Shown: in pieces, positions 10,638-20,673 of the stretch
How positions within the stretch are numbered: the first letter of the stretch is position 1
Layout: the number at the start of each line of letters is the position of its first letter
From: Diphasiastrum complanatum
Taxonomy: Eukaryota; Streptophyta; Lycopodiopsida; Lycopodiales; Lycopodiaceae
Direction: 5' to 3'
DNA: 64,000 nt
Assembly (NCBI GenBank): GCA_029204225.1
Contig: CM055105.1
Span: 13,250,721 to 13,314,720 of the forward strand
Program-made: the position numbers and the translations under genes
The notes under the pieces: generated by a model
The model's input: only the letters and a program-made list of their open reading frames with translations
Databases searched by the model: none
Told to the model about the DNA's origin: nothing

Positions 10638-10837
10638 CTGGACAGAAACAAAAAGCAGGTTTAAAGTATAATGAGTAAAGGCATTTATATTGGCCATGCT
10701 CAGCACAAGACTACTCAATTTACAAAAAGATTTTCCACTTATAAGTTCATGGAAATTTTATATTTAGGTAACCACTATGCTAAGCATGGAACACTTGTTA
10801 ACATACATGAATAAAAATAGGTTTTATAATTACATAC
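10638..10837 (-). other. Candidate 200-bp spliceosomal intron
   Basis: The - strand starts GTATGTAATTAT and ends in a T-rich tract plus TTTCTGTCCAG. It is AT-rich as plant introns are. It contains a TATGCTAAGCATGG-type palindrome (10774-10789) related to the array at 52798-53199. If real, the intron argues that the methyltransferase gene was expressed from the eukaryotic nucleus rather than being a recent bacterial insertion or contaminant. Confidence 0.45.
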
Positions 10838-11206
10838 GAAAGTAACTAGAGCTTTATCAAAATAAATTTTGATGGCCTCGTCCTGGCAAAATCGAATCTT
10901 TATCGTAGTCTCATTCAGAATGAAAATAGAATGAGACTTATCTGTCTCTTTTACAAGCACGTTCAAAAACCCTTCTTCCTCAATCTCATCTGGTTAATCA
11001 ACAAACAATTTTTCTTGAATTTTGAACCGTGAATCTCCCTTGCCAGGCTTCTCAGCTAAATGAATGAAAAGCTCAGAGAGCTTTGTGTTGTTGACCCCTT
11101 TGGTGAAGTAATACATGAATTTTTTCTTATCCTTCAATGGAATATCTTGAGGTTTACTTGAAATTTTAAAAGAAATCCTCGACATTTCGTAGATTATCAC
11201 ATACAA
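10838..11206 (-). pseudogene. N-terminal exon of the methyltransferase gene
   Basis: The exon reads MSRISFKISSKPQDIPLKDK, then KKFMYYFTKGVNN, KLSELFIHLAEKP and FKIQEKLFVD. After an in-frame TAA (10994-10996) it continues without frame change as PDEIEEEGFLNVLVKET, SHSIFILNETTIKIRFCQDE and AIKIYFDKALVTF to the splice donor. The continuation in frame beyond the stop indicates a single nonsense mutation. I do not recognise the fold. The Met at 11185 gives the more natural start; another in-frame Met lies at 11206. Confidence 0.45.
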
Positions 11207-11344
11207 TTGAGAATCTATAGAGAGAAAGATTTTTTAGAAAAATTTCAAACATTACCTTAATGAAAATACTAAAAACTTTAAATAGACTAGTAGTTTTTGT
11301 GGAAAATCTCTAAAAATTAGTCCCACGACACCTGCGAGATGCAG
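11207..11344. other. Short spacer, possible promoter of the methyltransferase remnant
   Basis: An AT-rich spacer between two - strand coding blocks. On the - strand it holds AATAAAAGTCCCC and CTTTCTCTCTATAGATTC just before the presumed start codon, reminiscent of a plant 5' UTR pyrimidine patch. No motif is decisive. Confidence 0.3.
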
Positions 11345-14235
11345 TTATTGGGGACTTTTATTGGCTTTGTGCCGAATCTTTATTAAATGGTACTGCACCT
11401 TCTTCATAAAGTCGAGACGGGCAGTATTAAAATCCAAATTATGGGGCAAAAAACAACAATGGGCTCCTGCAATCCACTTTGAGGTTGTCGAAGATGTGAA
11501 GCGAGATTCCCAGGAGCCTCCCATCATTGCTGCACGAAAATATAAACAAACAACCGACAACTGATCTTTGATATTCTCTGAGGCCATCGGCTTATTTGGA
11601 TCGAATGCCAAAGGAGGGAGACAATTGTCCCATCTGGTTGCCACATTAGATCTTTTGCAAACAATGCCGACTGTCACACCGTGGGATCTGCAGAGTGGAC
11701 ATACTCTCGCTGGTACGCTTGTAAAGCCCGTAAAAATCCACTGATATTGTCCAACTGTAGGGTTGATGGATGATTGGCCAATTGGGCGTATGGATTGTGA
11801 TATTGTCCATAGCCAATCCCAAATCTTTCCATTTATTTCTTCTCGGCATTGGCACATAATAGAGATCTACCCGCAATTGGCGAGGGCTGGCCACATAACT
11901 CCTGATTGATTCCAGAGTTTTCTCAAAAACGGTAACTCTCCATGCCGGTTGCTCTCCCAATGCAGGTATTTTGTCCACTTCTTTGTCGGCCTCTATCTCC
12001 GGGGTCTTGAATTTAAGGACCCATCCACCATGCGATGACTCATGCGGATGCTGCTTTAAAAAATTCTGGATCTGGTCCTCGACGCTGATGGGCCTTCTGA
12101 ATAGCGATGTGGTCGTTGATGAGGATGGACCCGGTGCACTACCAGTGAAATTGGCCGTTGTTTTTATATTTCTAGGGCTCCCCCTGGTCCATGCCCGAAT
12201 CCAGCCCTTGGTACATCCTCTTGGCACGTAGGGGAGAATTGCGGCATGACCGGTACGGGGATTTGTGGTTCGGCTTCCAACACCCGAACGACTGCTTTTT
12301 CATAGGTGCTGATGGTTTTTTTAGTCTTTGCCAACTCAGTTGAAGCTGCTCCTTTGAACCTGTCAAAGCGGCCTTGGAATTCCTAAAGGGCCACTTTGTA
12401 TGTTTCCACTTTCTTGAACAAATACGTGATCTCCGTCGGAGTGACCGGATGATCTGGTATTTGCATCTAAAGATACGCATCACGCTCAAGGGTGGTTGCA
12501 TCCAATTCACCTTGGAGACGTGTGTGATCCTGCTTCTGCAATTGACCCTTTAGCAGTTGTACTTGTTGCTTTGCATCCTTCACGACCTTGTCCACCTGAT
12601 CCTGTGCGGTTGTCAGGGCATTTTGGAGGGAGCTGACGTATCCTTCGAGGCGATCAGTGTGTTGCTGTGCCATCTTCTTTTTAGCTTTAGATTTCTCTTT
12701 GTGCTACTTGGCGATCTTCAATTTTCTATCCAACTGGAAAATTTTCTAGCTGATGAGAGTGTTTTTCGATCCCATATCTGAAATTTTCTGCTCCATTTTT
12801 TTTTTCTTCTCCAGCATAGAATGGATCACTTGCGCAAGGCTTGAGACCAAATCGAGAGCATCACCAGAATCTATTGTCATGGAGGCGGCAGTAGTAGGAG
12901 GACCTGATGGTATTGTCCTTGGTTGGCGTGAAATAGGTGCCGGTACTTCTTCTTCTTCAAAAACATCTTCTTCTTCAAAACCCTCAGGCACAGTGGCATC
13001 GAACTGCTTCGGTGATTTTGCAGCTTGGTCGACCCGAAGTGTGGCTGGGCTATCTTCAGCTTGAAGTTGCTAGCTTGAGTTTTCAACACCGACAGTAGTG
13101 TCATGGATTTGTTCGAATCCTCTTCCAGGGGATTGGAGTTCAAAGGGTGCAGGGATCTGGGCATTTAAAAAACTTTGGAGGCCCAACAGGGTCGGAATCA
13201 TTGAACATATCCATGAAATACTGCGTGTTTGGTGATGTAGCTTCGGTGTGCAAGGGTGAGGCGGCCTGGGCAGTTGTGATGGGAATGGTAGCCCCAATGG
13301 TCACAGACTGTCCTTGAGTGGAAGCATAAGTGAGGGAAGCATCATAGGCGGGGGGAATAGGAAGTTTAGTGCGAATAGTAGCAGGGGGTGGAAGCGCAGC
13401 TAACGATGTATGTCTCGTACGACGTCATGACGTGGAAGGCGAGTCAGAAATGACGATCTCGCTTTGTGGACGATGTCGACTATGTGAACTGGAGGCCTGG
13501 TGGGATGACTTGGCCAGTGCTTCTTTATAGACCGAAAGCACATAATCCAAGTGGAAGCCATGGATTTTGTTTTCCAGGTGAGAGGTGGCTAGAAGAGACA
13601 ACAAGGAACCAGTAGCGAACTGCTGCTTAGTATTGCTCTTAATAGCTCTTTTGAGCTCACCAAAAATAGTCTTGAACCAGTTATACGGTTCAAGAGGGGC
13701 TTTGGCTAGCTTGGTATAGGACTCAACTATCCTATGGAGGATCTGTGAAGTGATGCGGCCTTTTTTGAGGTTGCCAACCATCAGGAAGTTATTCAGTAGT
13801 TGGGCAGCAGTGTGTATGGAAGGCTCAGTGATGGCATCGAGGAGGTATCCGTCATTGGTCTAGTGCAAATCATTGGTTAAGTTGATGTAAGGCTTTATGG
13901 CCTGTTTGGCTTGCTTATGGTTGGGTGAGACTTGTGTACCTGATGCTATGCCTATAACAGCAAGGACGGCCTCAATGATGCGTACCTTGTGTGTTGCTCT
14001 TTGAAAGGTGATATAAAATTTGGATTTCTCTTCCTTCCACGTACTGAAGGCAAGAGTGATGAAATCCATGTTGATTCTCCCAAAAAAGGCTCTCTCATGA
14101 ATACCCATTGCGATAAGCAGAGGCTCCGCAACTGAGTGACCATGCTTGTGCTAAGAAGTATCATGATGTCCGTCGTAGATGGGACATCACATGGATAGTA
14201 TAACGCGGAGACTGAAAAGTATCTATAGAAGACAT
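11345..14235 (-). pseudogene. Large coiled-coil ORF 3' of Gypsy pol, broken
   Basis: Several - strand frames join into one former protein of about 900 residues. From the N-terminus: VAEPLLIAMGIHERAFFGRI, FITLAFSTWKEEKSKFYITF and an in-frame TAG near 13860. Then LDAITEPSIHTAAQLLNNFL continues directly into MVGNLKKGRITSQILHRIVE (13425-13781). A Ser/Pro-rich middle follows, then a heptad-rich coiled coil (12467-12991, with DRLEGYVSSLQNALTTAQDQ), and a C-terminal part with WVLKFKTPE, PRQLRVDLYYVPMPRRN and CPLCRSHGVTVG. I do not recognise a family. Its position after the pol of a Gypsy element and in the same sense suggests an extra 3' ORF as in Athila/Tat-type elements, but no membrane segment is visible. 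Confidence 0.5.
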
Positions 14236-15047
14236 GATGATCAAAAATGAAAAAGAAAGACGCTGAAAATTATATCAGAAAACAGTTTAGGAAGTTTGAA
14301 AGGCTTTGGTCGCGGGAAAAATTCGCAAGAGCTTCGCTAGCACAAGTGAGGAATGAATCGAATTCAGCCAACTTATAGGTGAATTTGGAGGGTCCATTAC
14401 ATTGAATACTAGTTTGGTTGATTAGTTCTGAACCAAAATTAACAGGCATGTATAGTACTATGAAAATAGACTATGAAAATCTCAGCGAAGGTTTATGGAG
14501 ATCTGAACCTATCAGGCGAACGCTTTCCAGTGCTGGCGAAGGATGAACCTTCGCCCAAGAAGGTCCTTCGCCTAGGTACTATCGTAAATGTATTTTTTCA
14601 AGATCTGAGACTATGGCCAACCTAATTTTGACATTTTAAGATCATTCAGCATGTCAACGAAGGTTCATAATGAGGGTAAGGTGCTCGGCGAAGGTTTCCA
14701 AAATGACATATTGCTGATCATTCGCCTAGCTCCAAAAATGGATTTTCTCTTGCCAAGAACCTTCGCCCACCTCAATTTAGATAAATCTGAAGTGGATGTA
14801 CAGTTTGAGAGCTCAGCGAAGGTTTTTGATATTGTATAGGCCAAATCTGACCAAAACAATGATTTTCTAAGTCATTTTTCATAAACAATGATGTTCTTTT
14901 TTTTTCCCATGCTGATGACTTTTCTGACTTTTTCTCATCAGTCTTTTGCTCATTGTTTTTTTTTACTGTCTTTTTCAAAAAAACTTTGAACAATCAAATA
15001 TTGAAAACAAGAAATTGAAAAACGAATAAAATTAAAAATTATTGAGA
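14236..15047 (-). other. Gypsy spacer with repeated CCTTCGCC motifs
   Basis: About 800 bases lie between the integrase end and the 3' ORF. The - strand carries at least five copies of AACCTTCGC(C/T)GAG-like or CCTTCGCC text (near 14535-14575, 14657, 14687-14700, 14761-14770 and 14812-14822). The same motif, in the same sense relative to the element, fills the leader of the second Gypsy element at 54280-54930. Function unknown. Confidence 0.6.
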
Positions 15048-15943
15048 TCAGACTTGTTGAATTGGCAGAGTAGGCTGCCAAAACTTGCGTAATCGGCTGC
15101 CATTCACCGGAGTATCAAATTGTTTTCCATCCAAGTGCTCAAGAACTATTGCGCCATAGTTCAGGAGTTCCTTCACTTTATATGGGCCTTCGCCGATAAA
15201 CTTCAATTTTCCCTTGATCAGCTTGGTTTTGTACATCAATGCAAGATCTCCTACTTTCATATCTTTTTTGTGCAATCAACGATCGTGCCATGCCTTGCGA
15301 TGGGCTTTCTCTGCTGCTAATGCATGAACTGCCATCAATCGAGTTTCATGTAATTTGTGCAATGCTTCATGATGTAGTTGTAAAGACTTATCATCATTTA
15401 ACCGTGCGTGAAGATGAGATTAAAAATTCAATCGGCATGACAACATCTTGACCATAAACTAGTTGAAAGGGTGTTTGATTTGTACTATTTTTGTAAGCGG
15501 TTCTGAGTGCCCATAATGCTGCATGTAGTTTATGTTCCGAATCAGACCGACTCACTTCAACTGTCTTCGTCATAATAGTGCAGAGAATCTTATTGGAAGA
15601 TTCAGCTTGGCCATTCCCTCTGGGATAGTAAGGAGTGCTAAATCTATGTATCACAAAAAAAATATTCCAGTAAACACTTTATAGTTTGATAAACAAAGTG
15701 TGTACCCCGGTCACTGACAATCTCGATCGGACATCCAAATCTGATTATAATATTTTCATAGAGAAATTTGGCCGTAGATTTCGCATCAGCAATTTTGACA
15801 GCTTTGGCTTCAACCCACTTGGTCATATAATCAGTTGCTACGATAATGTATTTGGCCTGAGATCCTTGCGTGGCACGATGAATAGGACCAACATAATCCA
15901 GTTCCCATTTTTCAAATGGTGCTTGCGATAGAACTGGATGCAA
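15048..15943 (-). pseudogene. Gypsy integrase core and C-terminus
   Basis: Frame 15644-15943 has FEKWELDYVGPIH (first Asp), IIVATDYMTKWVEAKAV and IEIVSDRGTHF (second Asp). Frame 15394-15654 has RFSTPYYPRGNGQAESSNK (catalytic Glu) and YGQDVVMPIE. Frame 15048-15275 has VGDLALMYKTK and FIGEGPYKVKELL, the usual C-terminal integrase end. The D, D, E triad is complete but spread over three frames. Confidence 0.85.
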
Positions 15944-15982
15944 GATTTCATAATTCTGTCGAGTAGGTCGTTGTGCTCGCTG

Positions 15983-16462
15983 TCAAACATCACATGTCTG
16001 AATAAAATTTTCTTCGTCCTTATGAAGCGTAGGCCACCAACAACCTAATTGCAAAAGCTTGTGAACAATAATATCTGTAGAGAAGTGTCCTCCGCCCATG
16101 CCATCATGTGAAAACATGATTAAATTTGGTACTTCATGTGGTAAAACACATCTACGTAGAATATTGTCTGATCCACGACTATACAATTGTCCTATAATCA
16201 ATTGATAAGGTTGAGCCTTATGAATCAATTGCCTCTTCTGTACTTTTGTCAAGGAGTCATTCGGTTGTCCTAGCATCAGGTACCCAACAATATCCGCTGT
16301 CCACCCAGGTACTGCTTCTACATAGAACAATGCAACATCTGGTAATTCGTCATCCATTTCAGTATTAACTGGTGTGGATTCAATTCGCGAAATGTGATCG
16401 GCTAGATAATGTTGCTTCCCCTTTCGAACCACAATTTGAAAGTCAAATTTAGTCAATAACAA
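15983..16462 (-). pseudogene. Gypsy RNase H tail and integrase zinc finger
   Basis: The frame starts with LLTKFDFQIVVRKGKQHYLADHISRI, typical of the C-terminal RNase H/connection. It continues to the integrase HHCC finger: HDGMGGGHFSTDIIVHKL and C...CDV. The second cysteine of the CxxC pair is replaced by TGA (the frame stops at CDV), so the finger is broken by a single base change. Confidence 0.75.
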
Positions 16463-17481
16463 TAACCATCTTGCAATACATCTAGTATTGCATGTCTTCC
16501 ACGAATTGTTGTTGGCAGTGGCAATTCCACAATAATCTTGATTTTAGAATGATCCGTGGCAATAACATGTCTTGATATCACATGTCCAAGCACAACTCCC
16601 CGGGAGACCCATATCTGGCATTTTTCTGGATTTAGAAAAATTTGATATTTGCGACATCTTTCAAATACTTTTTCTAATCGATCCAGGTGGTCTACATCTG
16701 TACTATGGACTCCTAGGTCATCCAAGTAAATTTCAAAAAATTTATATAGATAATTTTTAAAAGCAAATTGCATTACTCTTTGGAACGAACTTGGTGCATT
16801 ACAGAGTCCAAACGACATTACTTTGTAAGCATAGGTGTCCCATTCTGTTGCAAAAGCTATTTTGTGATGATCTGCATGTGCAATCTTAACTTGGTTGTAA
16901 CCACTAAATCCATCCAGGAAGCTATAAGCTTCCGCTCCAGCAAGGCGATCCAAAATGCTTTCAGTAAAAGGTAACAAAAAGTGATCCTTCCGTGTCACTT
17001 TGTTCAACGTCTTGAGATTCACACAAATTCTCAATTTCCCATTCTTCTTAGGAACAATGACATTCAGTGAGATTCATTCGATATGCTCGATCTCATAAAT
17101 GAAATCGGCGTCAAGCAATCGTTGAAGTTCTTTCTTTATCAGATCCGCAACATTAGGATTACAGCGATAGAACTTTGTAACCTTTGGAACTACATCAGCT
17201 ACTAAAGGTATGGTATGTTCAAAAACTAACGTCGGAATACCCTTCAGATCTTGATAAGTCCATGCAAAGCAATCTTGATACTTAATAAGTAACATGCGGA
17301 GTGCTTGACACTGTTCAGGATTAAGTTGTGAACCAACTTGTACAATCTTCTCTGGTTCTCTTGGCTCAACAAGATTCATTGGATGTGTCCTAGCTGGACC
17401 ATCATAAACATCTTTTGAGTCTGACACGTGTTCTTCAGGTTCACGATGTGCTCTAGGTAACATGATAACCACATCATCCAA
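16453..17481 (-). pseudogene. Gypsy reverse transcriptase
   Basis: Frame 17074-17481 holds the lead-in (FAWTYQDLKGI, ADLIKKELQRLLDADFI). Frame 16453-17034 holds RICVNLKTLNKVTRKDHF, YSFLDGFSGYNQVKIA, FGLCNAPSSFQRVM and the catalytic EIYLDDLGVHS, then KCQIWVSRGVVLGHVIS. The YLDD box is intact. After residue about 170 the sequence jumps to RNase H, so the thumb is deleted. Confidence 0.88.
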
Positions 17482-17562
17482 TGTATAACATTTAAAATGC
17501 TAGGGCATATCATGCTGGACCACATCTGCTTGTTCCTTTTTGAAAGGACTTGTCTTGGATCT

Positions 17563-18302
17563 TCACTTAACCTTCTTAGCAGGAATTGATCGTGGAGGTG
17601 ATGACTTTCGAGACGATGATGTCTTGCTAGAATTTTGACTTGTAGAATCATCCTCGACTTTCCCTTTGCCTTTATCCAGTAAGCGTGACACATTCTCTGA
17701 ATCAATCTTTTGAGGGAGATTTTCCCATTTCAGGACCGTATTATAATGTTGCTTGGCTTGTTTCTTCGTCATTGATCCTGTGATCCTATCTTCCTTCAAT
17801 ATAACTGCTTTGGGTGGTTTTATTGTTGGTTCATCAAGAACATTACGCACTCCAAATATGGTCGGATTCATATGATTGAGAATTTGCTCATCCGTAAGTT
17901 CTGCATTGTCATCATAAGTCAAGGCATGACTCACATGTATGAGATCATCTTCAATCGGATCTGGTATAGGTTTCGTTGATATCCAGGCTACATTCAGCAC
18001 ATTCAATGGAAATGTGATCGGTGTCTCCAAAGTTTGATCTAATAATGAAAGCTCACTCAAATCTGATTGATTATCTTGTTGACACATATACCCTGTTGTA
18101 CAATCAATCGTTGCAAGAGCTTCATTCCAGTTGACAGTATCCGTTTGAGAATCGTAATGAACTCCCAAATTTTTCTTTGGTCGGTCACAAGCATGATTCG
18201 TTGTTGATGAATCATCATCCTCTTTTTGAACCACTGGTTTGATAGTCCAAGTTGTAGGATTGTCAATAATGATTCTAGGTGACTATTTTCACCAAATGGC
18301 AA
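17563..18302 (-). pseudogene. Gypsy pol N-terminal linker
   Basis: A 223-codon acidic frame. It has no clear protease motif. Its last third is Ser/Lys-rich (DSTSQNSSKTSSSRKSSPPR). It contains GSMTKKQAKQHYNTVLKWE and LTDEQILNHMNPTIF. By position this is the region between gag and RT in long plant Gypsy elements. The element is cut at about 18302 with no gag upstream. Confidence 0.5.
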
Positions 18303-20226
18303 CTACTAGAGTCCAAACTTGATTCTCAAAACTCATAAATGTGATAAAATCAAAGCTATAGTAACATGTGAAAATATGTGATTACGATCAACAACATATC
18401 AAGGTCTTATGACCACAGTGATTGTAAAAAACAAGATATCTAGAGAAGAGCAATTTCATTCAGCTGGGCAAACTAAATGACACGAAAATAAAATACATAT
18501 GAAACCTGTAAGGAGATTGATTTTAATCTCATACACTTAAATTAGGCCGTGGGGACCTCAAAACAACTCAATACGTAAGGCTCAATAGCTTCTACTATCT
18601 AGCGATGGCAACCAAACACATTGTCAATGGATCAATTTCTCAACAAACAAGTTTCAATAAGTTTCCAACTCTCTCAACATAAAATATGTACAAATGAGTT
18701 TCTTATATGATTTAGAGAGCTCAAATATTGTCCTAGTAGACAGATAGATCATATCCATCTATAGTTAATAATGTGCACCCTTGATCAAGGTGAATGACAA
18801 CTAGACAATCTTGACTATTTTAACGAGTCTAACTTCCGCCTCTCTTATAACCAATGAGAAATAAGACAAACCAGATAAAATTTTCTTCCTAAACTTACAA
18901 ATTTAAATAATGAGGTGGGAAGTACCATTTTGAGCAACTAGATTTGCCCTACCACATTAGGCCTCAAATAGTAAAGCTACGATTTACTATTTTCCATAAC
19001 TTTGCCTCCAAACACAATCTTATAGAGAAAAAAGTCTTATTGGATGGAAATTCTACCTACTCCCAATAATCAAGGTTAGGAATTCATGATTCTTATATCA
19101 AGACCCAACCACTTATTTTCTAGAAGGTTATAGTTCTAAAATAGCCTTACAAACTTGTATTTCATTACAATGTCGTCCTCTAGTAAGTCACCAAGGGCCA
19201 CTTTTCATACCATTTTGCTTTGAGTTTTTAGATGATTTTATTCTAAAAAAATTCTTGGACTAAAATGCCGTAAGGTTTATTTGAAACCCTTGGTGTATCA
19301 TGCAATCAAAAGATAAAATGTTGTGAAGCTTGTCACCTTAGGCTCCTTGATCCACTTGAGAATCGGCTTTTTGAGCTTAAGCCTACCCATTTCAACTACT
19401 CAAGGATCTAGTCGCTTTTCCAACAATATCTTTGACATCCTTAAACACAAATGGAACAAAGATGAATGGAAGGATGAAGTTCCCATAATCCATAGGATTT
19501 ATATTGGTAAATTCAAGTACATTGCTCAGATTGCTTACTCTTTCATTGCCTCTTCAAACAAGTTAGGCCTTAATCCTTGATAGAAGTTGCCCTTCTTTTG
19601 ATAGATCCAACGAGACTCTTGAACACCTTATTAATCTCTATATATTTAGCTTGTCGGAAAACATTGTTTCCTCCTTGCCTAGCAACAACATAGCCTCCAA
19701 ATTACTCATGAAATGGTTCTCATTGGCATCTTCATGTCATGTTCAGTTGATAATATTTTGTCGTATATGTGCATGTTAGCATTAATCTAGTTGATTGTTG
19801 GTGTAAATGAAAGGGTTTTCACACTATAGTCACCAAAGCCTTGCATAATTATGCTAGGAATGTTGCAAACATACTCTTGTAACCATGTAGTTAATTTGTC
19901 CTCTCACCTTTGACAAATTTTTTGGGTGCTTTAGGGCACAAGGCCAGGCATCTAAGATGTGCGGCAAGGAGTTAGACTTGTGTGGACACGCCCACCCCAA
20001 GCACTATACAAAGCCATGCCTTGCATATCATCTTCTACAATGAAGAAATATTCTTTCTAGTTTCACCAAAGACAATAATGAATATCTTACTTGAAGTAGC
20101 TTGAATTGACTCAGCCTTGTAAAAAGAGTTATCTCATAGGGCAGGCATATTAGAGTCACTTATTCCCACCCAAGGGGGTTGGTTTGGTCCCAAGTTCCAA
20201 CCTCTCTTGGAACATATTAGAATCAC
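18303..20226. other. Intergenic region upstream of the ATP synthase gene
   Basis: No credible coding region. One 85-codon frame at 19323-19580 has ordinary composition but no recognisable motif and no supporting context. The last 300 bases should hold the core promoter of the OSCP gene, but a clear TATA box cannot be singled out. Confidence 0.4.
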
Positions 20227-20336
20227 TTAACATAGTAATGTAAAGTAATATACCCCCTCTCTCTCTCTCTCTCTCTCTCGTTAACATAGGAATGTAAAGT
20301 AATATACCCCCCCCCCCCCTCTCTCTCTCTCTCTCG
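20227..20336. repeat. 54-bp tandem duplication ending in CT runs
   Basis: The sequence TTAACATAG(T/G)AATGTAAAG plus TAATATACCCC and a (CT)n tract occurs twice head to tail, at 20227-20280 and 20281-20336. The second copy has a longer C run. It lies about 180 bases upstream of the OSCP start codon, so it may lie in the promoter. Confidence 0.85.
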
Positions 20337-20399
20337 CGTTAGAATGTTCTTGTGTATAAAGGGAGTACTCTTCATTAGGCCGCGTTCTGAACCTTGTAG

Positions 20400-20401
<2 letters not shown>

Positions 20402-20432
<31 letters not shown>
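20402..20432 (+). repeat. (GA)n microsatellite in the OSCP 5' region
   Basis: A pure GA run about 80 bases before the ATG, flanked by GA-rich text to 20470. GA/CT runs near plant transcription starts are known binding targets of BBR/BPC (GAGA-binding) factors. Whether this one is transcribed or regulatory is inference. Confidence 0.75.
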
Positions 20433-20439
<7 letters not shown>

Positions 20440-20514
20440 GGGGAGGGAGGGAGCGAGCGAGAGAGAAGAGAACGAGCGCGCAGGTGTGTGTGTGTGCGTG
20501 TTAATTGATCGAGG

Positions 20515-20673
20515 ATGTTGAAATCCGGTAGTGTGCTGCTGCTGCGGCGTGCCCTGCCTTTGCGTCGTCTACTCAACTCTCGTTTCATCGCAACCACCGT
20601 TTCTCCGCGGATCGGCGCCATCGCACACGAGCGCTTGTCGCCATCCCCGACTACCCCCCCTCCTTTTCGCAAC
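20515..20673 (+). CDS. ATP5: OSCP exon 1, mitochondrial presequence
   Basis: 53 codons starting at the first ATG after the GA tract and ending AAC before the donor GTAAGT (phase 0). It encodes a basic, hydroxylated leader ([20 protein letters not shown]) and a Pro/Ser-rich end ([10 protein letters not shown]). The exon is notably more GC-rich than the rest of the window. The whole targeting signal is thus separated from the mature protein by 12 kb. Confidence 0.88.

Larger units (their letters stand above)
9678..11206 (-). pseudogene. Intron-containing gene remnant with methyltransferase domain
   Basis: I read this as one decayed gene on the - strand. Exon 1 (11206 or 11185 down to 10838) encodes a small Lys-rich domain. 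A GT-AG intron of 200 bases follows (10837-10638, donor GTATGT, acceptor TGTCCAG). Next come a short helix-like stretch (MKQCLKMVLATIVEGKI), a Ser/Lys/Thr-rich linker and finally the methyltransferase half. Breaks are an in-frame TAA at 10994-10996, a TAG near 10513, at least two frameshifts in the linker (one in a run of A near 10235-10245) and loss of the catalytic N-terminal half of the methylase. Gene structure is inferred by eye. Confidence 0.5.
15048..18302 (-). mobile_element. Gypsy retrotransposon pol, internally deleted
   Basis: The order protease region, RT, RNase H tail, integrase is that of Ty3/Gypsy. Gag and 5' LTR are missing at the right edge (18302). A deletion between RT and RNase H (16453-16500) removes most of RT thumb and RNase H. 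Multiple frames show decay. The integrase end lacks a chromodomain, which with the 3' ORF and spacer suggests the Athila/Tat side of plant Gypsy. Confidence 0.8.

Noticed and set aside
19323-19580. 85-codon ORF upstream of OSCP
   Set aside because: No recognisable motif, no supporting neighbours and no codon signal beyond chance.
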